Shown piece by piece: positions 16,826 to 25,700 of a stretch of 64,000 nt of DNA. The DNA is taken from NCBI GenBank assembly GCA_946537305.1, contig CAMNFR010000003.1, positions 38,535 through 102,534 of the forward strand, written 5' to 3'. The stretch is from an uncultured Lachnospiraceae bacterium. Lineage in GTDB: Bacteria > Bacillota > Clostridia > Lachnospirales > Lachnospiraceae. A program made the translations under genes and the position numbers. The notes under the pieces are model-generated. The model ran no database searches. It was not told where the DNA came from and saw nothing but the letters and a program-made list of their open reading frames with translations. Positions within the stretch are counted from its first letter, which is position 1. The number at the start of each line of letters is the position of its first letter.

Positions 16826-19104
16826 TGGTTATGATTACTTTTCTGATTAAACAGATCGGTAAAATGGGAATGCAGCACGTGGTGCTGCCGCTTGCGTATG
16901 CCCTGTTTTGCCTGAGATCATGTGATGACCATGTGGTGTTGTTCGCGGACGTGCACCATGACAGCCGTCCGGAGAGTATGAACCGTCTTTACACTTTGCT
17001 GCAGGCGGAGGGCACATGGAAGCTGCAGGAGTTCTACTGTGATTTCGGAAAGCAGGGGCTCGTCCGTCAGTTGAGGGAATCGGTCCGCTTCATGAAGGCG
17101 TACGCGGCGGCCGGCACTGTGATTCTGTGCGATAACTGCCTACCCGCGTCCTCCTGCCGGAAGAGGAAGGGGACCCGCGTGGTGCAGCTGTGGCACGGCC
17201 CCGGCGCGTTCAAAAAATTTGGATACGACGCGAAGGACGATATCCCTGCGTTTTATCACGGAAATGTGTATAAAAATTATGATCTGGTGACAGTGAGCGG
17301 CCCGGCCTGCGTGGGGCCGTTTTCGTCTGCTATGAGACAGCCGGACGGGGTGGTGCAGGCACTGGGAATCTCCCGCATGGATGAATATCGGGAGGCAGAT
17401 TATGTAGAGACCTGCCGGCAGAAATTCTATGAAACATATCCCCAGGCGATCGGCAAGAAGATCCTGCTGTGGGCGCCGACCTTCCGTGGGAATGCGGCTT
17501 CTCCGGTCCTGGCGGGAGAGACAGAGGTGGATGCCATGGCGAAGGCTTTGGGGGATGACTGGTTCGTGGTGAAGAGCCTGCATCCGCATATGCTCCATGT
17601 GCACGCGGAACAGCGGCTGACGACGGCACAGATGTTGCCGGCGGTGGATGTATTTGTGACGGATTATTCCTCTGTGATGTATGATGCCTGTCTGCTGGGC
17701 TGCAGAATGGTGATGTTCGCGCCGGACCTTGAGGAATACATGAGCAGCCGCGGCACCTACCTGGACCTGGAAGAATTTCCCGGGGAGATCGTTACGGATC
17801 CCGCACGGCTGAAAGAAGCGGTCCTGAAGGCGGATACAGGCTATGATTTTGAAAAACAGGCCGCTTTTAATCGCCGTTACCTTTCCGCCTGTGACGGGAG
17901 GGCCACGGAGCGTATTGCGGAGCAGATTCGGGCGTGGCACGGCGGTGCGCCACGGAAGAGTGTCCGGAAGAATACTGTCAAATCCCTGGGAAAATCGCTG
18001 ATCCTGAAGGGGCTGTTCCCGGTATATTATGTGCTGTGCGCGGTGCGCCATCCTGTGCGCCGCAAGGTGCTCTTCCTGGAGATCCGCTATTCCGAGCTGA
18101 CGGATAACCTGCGCCGTCTATACGATGCGTACGTATCCGAGGGAAAATACCGGACGGAGACCTTCTTCCTGCAGGCGGACGGCGGAAGCCTGGCCTATAT
18201 AAAGCGAAGCCTGGCAATGATCCGGGCCATTTCGGATGCAAAGATAGTCTATGTGGATGAAAGCAGCAATGTGCTGGCGGCACTGCCGCTTCGGCCTAAG
18301 ACGAAGGTCATACAGGCGTGGCATGCCTGCGGCGCCTTTAAGCGCTTTGGACATGGACTTTTGTCCGACACGGCGGAGGGCTATTACGGAAAGTATGACC
18401 TGGTGACCGTCAGCGCGGAGGATATTGTTCCCATCTATGAGGAATCCATGCGCCAGCGCCCGGGGATCGTGCGCGCCACCGGCGTCAGCCGGACGGATGC
18501 CTTCTTTGAGCCGGACCGGGCCGAGGTCGCGAGAGCGGCCATAGAGGATACCTTCCCCATTCTGAAGGGGAAGAAACTGGTGCTGTTCGCGCCAACCTTC
18601 CGCGGAAATGTGGCGGACGCGAAAGGCCCGGAGCTGCCGGACATTCTATGTCTGAAGCAGGAGTTGGGGGAGGCCTGTGTTTTCTTTTTCCGGGGGCATC
18701 CTGCGGTGAAAGAGGCGGCAGCGGTACCGGAATCCTGCAGAGATTTCTTTCTGGATGTCACAGGAGATACACGTTTTTCCACGGAGGATTATCTGTGTGC
18801 TGCGGATATCTGCATCACAGACTATTCCTCGCTGGTCTTTGATTTTTCCCTGTTCGAGCGGCCCATGCTGTTCTACGCGTATGATTATGAACGGTATGAT
18901 GACGAGAGAGGGTTTTACTTCCCGTACCGGGAGTTTATTCCCGGGGCTCTGTGTCGGACGACCGAGGATTTGATCTGTGAGATGAAGAAGGCCCTGGCGG
19001 GAGACTGGGACAGGGAACGCGTACGGGCCTTTAGACAGAGATTTATGGGCGCCTGCGACGGTCAGGCTACGAAGCGTATTAAGGAGGCGGCTGAGAGACT
19101 GTGA
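16825..19104 (+). CDS. Two-domain CDP-polyol phosphotransferase (TagF/TarL-like, duplicated)
   Basis: 759 residues made of two complete glycerophosphotransferase domains. Domain 1 has QLWHGPGAFKKFGYD near residue 122 and DVFVTDYSSVMYDA near 279. Domain 2 has QAWHACGAFKRFGHG near 498 and DICITDYSSLVFDFS near 665. The His in WHG/WHA and the DYSS block are the CDP-binding and catalytic region of TagF, a GT-B fold enzyme at the inner membrane face. No canonical N-terminal membrane anchor is seen. Two active domains in one chain suggest either alternating polyol phosphates or a primase plus a polymerase. It is translationally coupled to tagH and to the next transferase. Confidence 0.85.
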   Translation: MVMITFLIKQIGKMGMQHVVLPLAYALFCLRSCDDHVVLFADVHHDSRPESMNRLYTLLQAEGTWKLQEFYCDFGKQGLVRQLRESVRFMKAYAAAGTVILCDNCLPASSCRKRKGTRVVQLWHGPGAFKKFGYDAKDDIPAFYHGNVYKNYDLVTVSGPACVGPFSSAMRQPDGVVQALGISRMDEYREADYVETCRQKFYETYPQAIGKKILLWAPTFRGNAASPVLAGETEVDAMAKALGDDWFVVKSLHPHMLHVHAEQRLTTAQMLPAVDVFVTDYSSVMYDACLLGCRMVMFAPDLEEYMSSRGTYLDLEEFPGEIVTDPARLKEAVLKADTGYDFEKQAAFNRRYLSACDGRATERIAEQIRAWHGGAPRKSVRKNTVKSLGKSLILKGLFPVYYVLCAVRHPVRRKVLFLEIRYSELTDNLRRLYDAYVSEGKYRTETFFLQADGGSLAYIKRSLAMIRAISDAKIVYVDESSNVLAALPLRPKTKVIQAWHACGAFKRFGHGLLSDTAEGYYGKYDLVTVSAEDIVPIYEESMRQRPGIVRATGVSRTDAFFEPDRAEVARAAIEDTFPILKGKKLVLFAPTFRGNVADAKGPELPDILCLKQELGEACVFFFRGHPAVKEAAAVPESCRDFFLDVTGDTRFSTEDYLCAADICITDYSSLVFDFSLFERPMLFYAYDYERYDDERGFYFPYREFIPGALCRTTEDLICEMKKALAGDWDRERVRAFRQRFMGACDGQATKRIKEAAERL

Positions 19105-20735
19105 TTGCCGATATCAGGAGCATCCGCTGGGAGCGGATCTGGTGTGAGATCGTTTTCCGGGAGGAGGGCGATGTGCCGGAGAGACTTTTCCTGCGGAATG
19201 AAAAAGGAGAAGAGGCCGCTGTGTGGCAGAAAATGTCGGGCCATACCTTTCGGATGAACATTACCAATCCGGGCGGCGGCAAATGTCTGCCGACAGGCTA
19301 TTACACCCTGGTGCCGGAATATGGTGCTGCGGCCGACGGTGAAGCTGGAACGGCACGCAGAGGAAGAGGTCTGCGCAGACGGCTGGCCGAAAGACGGGCC
19401 CGCAGACACAGAACGGTGGCGCCGGCGGCACAGGCGCAGCTGCTGCGGAACGGAAGCCGGCAATTCCCTTACGGGGACGGAAGCCGGGCTTATGCGGCGC
19501 TATGGGAGACGGATGAGAAGGGAACCATTTTCCTGCGGGTGGTGGACAGACGGCTGAAAAAGGCCTCCGGGAAGCCGGTGGATCTGGCGAAAAGCGTTTA
19601 CCGGCGGGAAATGCGGCGGTTCCTGCAGGAATATTATCACGAAAGACACCGGCTGGCCGCGAAGCAGCCGCGCAAGAAGGTGCTCTTTTTAACAGAGCAG
19701 AGCGACCGGCTGGGCAGCAATCTGGCATCACTGCGGCTGCGCTGTCTGGAGCGGGGGCTGGACCGGGAATATGAGTTTACGGAATCCTGCCGGATCTCCG
19801 TGACGGACCAGCACCTGGGCTTTGGAAGCTGGATGGAAGTGGTGCGCAAGATGGCGGAGGCGGATATCATCTTCATGGATGATCACGCGCCGGTGCTGGA
19901 CTGGCTGCGTCTTTCCGCGGATACCGTGGTGGTGCAGCTGTGGCACGCGGGCGTGGGATTTAAGGCGTCCGGCTACAGCCGTTGGGGCCACCTGGCAAGC
20001 CCGGCCCCGTTTTCCTGCCACCGGCAGTATACCTGGGGGGTCTGCGGGTCGGAAAAGACCCGGGACATATTTGCGGAGATCTGGGGCATAGACCGGGAGC
20101 GGGTCCTGCCGCTTGGCATGCCCCGACTGGATGCGCAGGTGGATTCGGGGCGGCGGGAAGCCCTGCGGGCGCGGTTCATCAGCCGCTATTTCCCGGTCAC
20201 CGGCCTGAACAGGAAGGTCATCCTGTTCGCGCCGACCTACCGCGGAAAGAACCGGAAGGACGCGGGCTATCCCTATGAAAAGATTGATTTTAAGGCGCTG
20301 AAGGAGGCCTGCGGCGAGGAGTGGATGGTCGTCTTTAAGATGCACCCCTGGGTAAAGACGCCGGTGCCTATTCCGGCCGGCTACCGGGAGATCATGATGG
20401 ATCTTTCCGGACAGGAGACCATTGAGGCGCTGTACCCGGCGGCGGACCTTCTGATCACCGATTATTCTTCGGACATCTATGATTTTTCCGTACAGAAAAA
20501 GCCCATGCTTTTTTACGCCTTTGATGAAGAGGAGTACGGCAGAAAACGCGGCTTCCACCTGGACTACCGGACATCTGCCCCGGGAAAAGTGGCGGCGACT
20601 TTCGAGGAACTGACGGAGGCTATCCGGCAGGAGGATTTTGAGGAAGAAAAGGCGGAGGCCTACCGGGAACGCTGCTTCGATTATATCGACAGTCATTCCT
20701 GCGACCGGATCATAGACGCCGTACTGGTGAAATGA
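19101..20735 (+). CDS. CDP-polyol phosphotransferase (TagF/TarL-like), single domain
   Basis: 544 residues. The C-terminal 370 residues are a glycerophosphotransferase domain with QLWHAGVGFKASGYS near residue 280, ILFAPTYRGK, and ITDYSSDIYDFSV near 453. The N-terminal 170 residues contain a small beta-rich region and a basic stretch of unknown role, as in TagF/TarL proteins that carry an extra acceptor- or membrane-binding part. It overlaps the upstream transferase by four bases. Which polyol phosphate it uses cannot be told from sequence. It ends the tagD transcript or continues weakly into the next unit. Confidence 0.82.
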   Translation: MIADIRSIRWERIWCEIVFREEGDVPERLFLRNEKGEEAAVWQKMSGHTFRMNITNPGGGKCLPTGYYTLVPEYGAAADGEAGTARRGRGLRRRLAERRARRHRTVAPAAQAQLLRNGSRQFPYGDGSRAYAALWETDEKGTIFLRVVDRRLKKASGKPVDLAKSVYRREMRRFLQEYYHERHRLAAKQPRKKVLFLTEQSDRLGSNLASLRLRCLERGLDREYEFTESCRISVTDQHLGFGSWMEVVRKMAEADIIFMDDHAPVLDWLRLSADTVVVQLWHAGVGFKASGYSRWGHLASPAPFSCHRQYTWGVCGSEKTRDIFAEIWGIDRERVLPLGMPRLDAQVDSGRREALRARFISRYFPVTGLNRKVILFAPTYRGKNRKDAGYPYEKIDFKALKEACGEEWMVVFKMHPWVKTPVPIPAGYREIMMDLSGQETIEALYPAADLLITDYSSDIYDFSVQKKPMLFYAFDEEEYGRKRGFHLDYRTSAPGKVAATFEELTEAIRQEDFEEEKAEAYRERCFDYIDSHSCDRIIDAVLVK

Positions 20736-20769
20736 TGCATTCCGAAGGGCGGGGCTGAACCGAAAAAGG

Positions 20770-20799
20770 TTGCGGACCCCGTCAGAGAGATGGTACAAT
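20770..20799 (+). promoter_or_regulatory. Possible promoter upstream of the third IspD-like gene
   Basis: TTGCGG at 20770 and TACAAT at 20794-20799 are 18 bases apart in a 118-base gap. The -35 box is a weak match. The same gap holds an interrupted GC-rich inverted repeat (GGGG...CCCC around a GAAAAA loop) without a T-run. Confidence 0.35.
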
Positions 20800-20853
20800 T
20801 ATTGTTTAGGAAAATGATTCCTGCTGCATAATAGAATACTAGTGAGGTTTCGT

Positions 20854-21618
20854 ATGAATATTGCCATTATTTTTGCCGGCGGCAGCGGTGTCCGCATGGG
20901 CGCCGGTATTCCCAAACAGTTCCTGGAGATCAACGGAAAGCCTGTCATCGTGCATACGCTGCAGCTGTTCCAGTATCACCGGGAGATTGACAAGATCTAC
21001 GTTTCCATCATCGCGGAATACCAGGATTATATGGAGGAGCTGGTCGCGGACTACCGTTTGAGCAAGGTGGCCGCCGTGCTTCCGGGCGGGGAGACCGCGC
21101 AGGATTCCATTTACAACGCCCTGAAGCGGGCGGAGGCGGAGAACCCGGCGGATTCCGTGGTGCTCATCCATGACGGCGTGCGTCCTTTCATCTCCCGGGA
21201 GGTGATCACGGACAACATCCGCTGCGTAAGAGAAAAGGGAAATGCCATCACCTGCACGCCCTGCTTTGAGACCATTTTGATCAGCAAGAGCGGCACGGAG
21301 GTGGAGGATGTGCCCCACCGCAAGGATGCTTATTCCGCCCAGGCGCCCCAGAGCTTTTTGCTGGGGGAGATCATTGCCGCCCACGATGTGGTGCGCGCCC
21401 GGCCCCAGCGGTATGAGAACATGGTAGATGCCTGTACCATTATCCGCAGCCAGGGGATCACGGCCCACATGGTGGAAGGGAACCGGGGCAACATAAAGGT
21501 AACGACCCCGGAGGATGTGTACATGTTCCGGGCACTTCTGCAGTATAAGGAAAATGAACAGGCCTTCGGCCTGGGGCTGACCAACCGTATTGCCAGCCGT
21601 ATACACCACAAGGAGTAA
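20854..21618 (+). CDS. IspD/TarI-type cytidylyltransferase, paralogue 3
   Basis: 254 residues with IFAGGSGVRMGAGIPKQFL, GGETAQDSIYNAL, VLIHDGVRPFIS and AQAPQSF, all family signatures. It is paired with a short-chain dehydrogenase four bases downstream. In pneumococcal capsule loci, pairs of a CTP transferase and a reductase make CDP-mannitol or CDP-arabinitol; Bcs1 fuses the two steps for CDP-ribitol. I infer that this pair makes a third CDP-alditol, but the identity is open. ATG 20854 follows GTGAGG with six bases between; the in-frame GTG at 20842 is part of that site. Confidence 0.8.
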   Translation: MNIAIIFAGGSGVRMGAGIPKQFLEINGKPVIVHTLQLFQYHREIDKIYVSIIAEYQDYMEELVADYRLSKVAAVLPGGETAQDSIYNALKRAEAENPADSVVLIHDGVRPFISREVITDNIRCVREKGNAITCTPCFETILISKSGTEVEDVPHRKDAYSAQAPQSFLLGEIIAAHDVVRARPQRYENMVDACTIIRSQGITAHMVEGNRGNIKVTTPEDVYMFRALLQYKENEQAFGLGLTNRIASRIHHKE

Positions 21619-21621
21619 TTC

Positions 21622-22719
21622 ATGATGCAGTTTATTCCCGAAAGCCCGCATGACCCGGTCCTGGCAGAGGACCTGATGGCGGTCTGCGACGCTTCCCTGC
21701 CCTGGGAAAGCCTGAAGAACAGCCATATTCTGGTGACCGGCGCGACCGGTCTGGTAGGATCCATGCTGGTGAAGGCGCTCTTGACCGCCAACCGCGTGCG
21801 CGGCCTGGATCTGACCGTTTATGCACTGGTCCGTAATCCGCAGAAGGCGGCAAAGATCTACGGAGATCTGGCCGAACGGAAGGAGCTGGTCTTTGTGACC
21901 GGCGACCTGTGCGATCCGGATCTGAAGATTGCCGCTCCTCTGGATTATATTTTCCACGGCGCAGCCATTACGACATCAAAGATCATGGTCACCAGACCTG
22001 TGGAGACGCTGAAAACAGCCCTTCAGGGAACGGAGACGATGCTGGAACTGGCAAAAGAAAAGCAGGTAAAGGGCATGGTCTATATTTCCTCCATGGAGGC
22101 CTTCGGCCGTCCGGACCCGACGCTTGCTGCGGTGCGGGAGGAAGACCTGGGCTATGTAGACCTGACCAACGTGCGCAGCTGCTACCCGGAAGGGAAACGC
22201 GTGTGTGAGCTGATGTGCGCCTGCTACGCGTCGGAGTACGGCGTGCCGGTGAAATCCGCAAGGCTGGCGCAGACCTTTGGTGCGGGGGTGGATATCTCCG
22301 AAGGGCGCGTGTTCGCCCAGTTCACGAAGAGCGCCATGGCGGGGGAGGACATCGTGCTCCATACCGCCGGAAGATCTATAGGGAACTACTGCTATACGGC
22401 GGATGTGATCACCGGTCTTCTGACCATTCTCCTGAAAGGGGAGAACGGCGGTACCTATACTGTGGCGAATCCCCGCACGGCCACCCGCATCTGCGATATG
22501 GCACAGATGGTGGCTGACAAGATCGGCGGCGGGAAGAGCCGTGTGGTCTTTGACATTCCGGAGGACGCCATGAAGTATGGCTACGCCCCGGATGTCGTTA
22601 TGCATCTGAATTCCGATAAGCTACAGGCCCTGGGCTGGCAGCCGCGGACGGATCTTCCGCAGATGTATGAGCGCCTGGCGGCAAGCTTTGCGGCCCAGGT
22701 GGAAGAAAAGGACGCGTAA
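21622..22719 (+). CDS. NAD(P)-dependent extended short-chain dehydrogenase/epimerase
   Basis: 365 residues. The Rossmann motif is ILVTGATGLVGSML at about residues 36-49. A Ser in VYISSMEAFG and the YPEGK catalytic Tyr-Lys pair (YxxxK) are present, and YTADVIT marks the substrate-binding side, as in sugar-nucleotide epimerases and reductases. It sits directly after the third CTP transferase and before a very long transferase, so it likely works on the same activated polyol or sugar. Whether it reduces a ketose phosphate or epimerises a CDP- or NDP-sugar is not visible. Confidence 0.75.
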   Translation: MMQFIPESPHDPVLAEDLMAVCDASLPWESLKNSHILVTGATGLVGSMLVKALLTANRVRGLDLTVYALVRNPQKAAKIYGDLAERKELVFVTGDLCDPDLKIAAPLDYIFHGAAITTSKIMVTRPVETLKTALQGTETMLELAKEKQVKGMVYISSMEAFGRPDPTLAAVREEDLGYVDLTNVRSCYPEGKRVCELMCACYASEYGVPVKSARLAQTFGAGVDISEGRVFAQFTKSAMAGEDIVLHTAGRSIGNYCYTADVITGLLTILLKGENGGTYTVANPRTATRICDMAQMVADKIGGGKSRVVFDIPEDAMKYGYAPDVVMHLNSDKLQALGWQPRTDLPQMYERLAASFAAQVEEKDA

Positions 22720-22746
22720 ATTGCGAAAGACGAGCGAGGAACAGGA

Positions 22747-25700
22747 ATGAAGCTGAGTATCATATGGATGGTAAAGCCGTCCGAAAAGACCAACAAAAAG
22801 ACCTGGGACTGCCTGGTAAAGGAGTGCCGGGACTATCCGGACGCAGTGCAGATCCTGGCTTACCGGGCTCCGGACTCCTGGAAGAAAAAGTATCAGGAGT
22901 TTCCCTGTGAGAAAGTGGATCTGGAATATGTGGTCGGCTTTGGGAAATCTTCCGATATGGAATGCTATCAGGATGCGGCCTGCCGTCTGGGACAGGCGGA
23001 TATTGTGACGGCACTGAATGGAGGAGATACATTTTCAAAGGGAGCCTTTGCAGAGGCGGAACGGCAGATGATCCTTCATCGGGAGACGTCTGTCTGCATG
23101 CTGGAGAAGATCTCTCCGGAAAAGAAAGCCGTTCCTTTTGGAAGCAGCCAGGGCCTGGCGCACCAGAGCCCGAAGCGGATAATGCTAAACAATAATTATC
23201 AGACCTATCCCTGGTTTTTTTCCGGTACGGTCATTCGTGCCTCTCTTTTAAAGGAATATGCCTTCCCTGAGGTGCCGAGATGGGATGCGGAACGCCGCAT
23301 GTTTTTTGAGCTCCTGCGGAAAGAAGGAATTGGTCAGCTGCTGTTCCTTCGGGGGCATAAACTATATGACAGTGTCCGGAGAGAAGGAGATGAGCTGTTT
23401 TTTCCGGGAATCTATGAAGAAGGATATTACGAGCCTTCCCTGCGTGAATTCTGGATTCCGTATTTGAGCGAACGAAGGGAAAATGAAGAGAGCATCCCTC
23501 TTTTTATTCAATATCATGCTCTGTTTTCGCTGAACTGCCGCATTCAGGCAAACTGGAATAATCGAAATAAGCATGTCATACCGGAGGGTAAAGAGCAGCA
23601 GTTTCTGCAGACGGCCGGAGAGCTGCTTCGTCTGCTGGATGAAGATGTTGTCTTTAATGCTGAAAAAATGCCGGAATGTTCGATGAACAATTCTCTGACA
23701 TGGGTCCTGGGGATTCTGCGGAATGGCCCTGATTTTCGGTTTGATGTGAGATTTATTGCCGGAAATCCTTATTATGGTGCCGGACGTGTTACGTATAATA
23801 CCGTTACGAACCTTCGTACAAATATCCAATTTATGGATTTTAAGGAAGGCTATCTGGAAATAGACGGAACGGTCCATCCAATCCTGTATTCTCTGGCCGA
23901 AGAGGTCTATTTCCGGTTTGATGACAAGAAATATGCCATATCCTACAACGGGAGATATGGCCTGACAAAGGTCTTCGGCGTCAGTATATATAAAGCACAT
24001 GGATTTCATATTTCCATACCTATATATAAAAAAGAGGCGGATCATCTGATCTGCTGCGCGCTGATCGATGGCCGTGAAGTGCGTATCGGATACAGCTTTG
24101 ATTCGCATACCAGTCGTATGAGCAGCCGCTTCCAGAACAGTTACTGGTGGTTTGGGGGCAATCGGCCGTATCTTATGACGCTGGAAGATGAGGCGCTGTA
24201 TATTCGAAGACAGCATATGGACGACCGGAAACTGCAGGAACGTAAGCTTCGCAAAGAGATGTGGAAGGTGGGCATCACCGAGGATCGGCGGGCACTTCTG
24301 TTTATTCTGATTCGAATGGTATTCTTTCTTCTGCGTCCTTACTTCAAGCGGCGGCCGATCTGGATGTATCTGGATAAGATTTATAAGGGCGGGGATTCTG
24401 CGGAGTATTTGTACAAATACGCCAGCAAACAGGATAATAATTTCAAACATTACTACCTGTTGGACAAAAAGACACCTGATTATCGAAGACTGAAAAAAGA
24501 AGGTTATCATCCGCTCGTGCGAGGCAGCATTAAGCATCGTCTGGTATTTCTGATGGCGGATATGATGGTCATCTCGAATTCCACAGTCTTTACCTTTAAT
24601 AATTTTGGAATGATCAATTCCAGTTACATTCGGGATCTTCCGGATTTTCATGTGTGCTGTGTTCAGCACGGCATGTCGGTACAGAAGATTGCCCTGGCAC
24701 AGACACGTCTGCGGGATAACACGCGTCTGTATTTCTGTGCATCAAAATACGAATTGAAGAATCTGTCGCATCCGGCGTATGATTACGTAGGCTATGATGC
24801 ACTGAAGCTTACGGGCGTTCCGCGATATGATGGCCTTGTGAACAATGATCAGAAGCAGATCATGATCAGCCCGACCTGGCGAATGCAGGCGGCCATGCCG
24901 GTGCAGGGCAGCGAGGGGATGCAGCGTTCCTACAATCCGCTGTTTAAACAAAGCCCTTATTTTAAAGTCTACAATGCGTTGATCAACGATCCCAGGCTGA
25001 TTGAGGCAGCCAGGAAATACGGTTATAAAATTAAATATGTGCTGCATCCAATCGTCAGCTCACAGGTGAAGGATTTTACCCGGAATGATTACGTGGATAT
25101 TATTCCTGCGGCCGGGGATATGAGCTACGAAAAGATGTTCTGTGAGTCAAGCTTGATGGTCACGGATTTTTCCGGTATTCAGTTTGATTTTGCGTACATG
25201 CGAAAACCGCTGGTCTATTTACATCACAGAGACATCCCCCAGCATTATGAAGAGGGCAGTTTCTTCTATGACACGATGGCGTTTGGTGAGATCTGCCACG
25301 ACAACGATGAATTGGTAGATCTGCTGATAGAATACATGCAGAATGGGTGTCAGATGAAGGAAGAGTATGTCCGGCGGGCGGATGATTTCTTCTATTACCG
25401 GGATCACAGTAACTGCGAACGAATCTATCGGGTGATGGTGGATTATCAGGATAAGTATATTCTGGGTAAAGGAGACGGATATCCGAAAAAACTGCAGGGA
25501 ATCATAGATATGACGGGAAGACGTCCTGCAGCTGAGCGAGCCATTGAGCTGCTAGCCAGGCATGAACGCGATCCGAAACCGGTGACAATATCCGATTTTT
25601 ACTTCGATAATGATATCAGAGAAAAAACGGTGCTGCTGCTTGGGCTGGGACATAATGTGCGAGGAAGCATGCAGTATATTCTCAATGAACTGAATCACAA

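Noticed and set aside
14877..20735. A complete classical wall teichoic acid set
   Set aside because: TagO, TagA and a plain TagB were not found in the window, so the linkage unit genes are elsewhere or the polymer is anchored differently.
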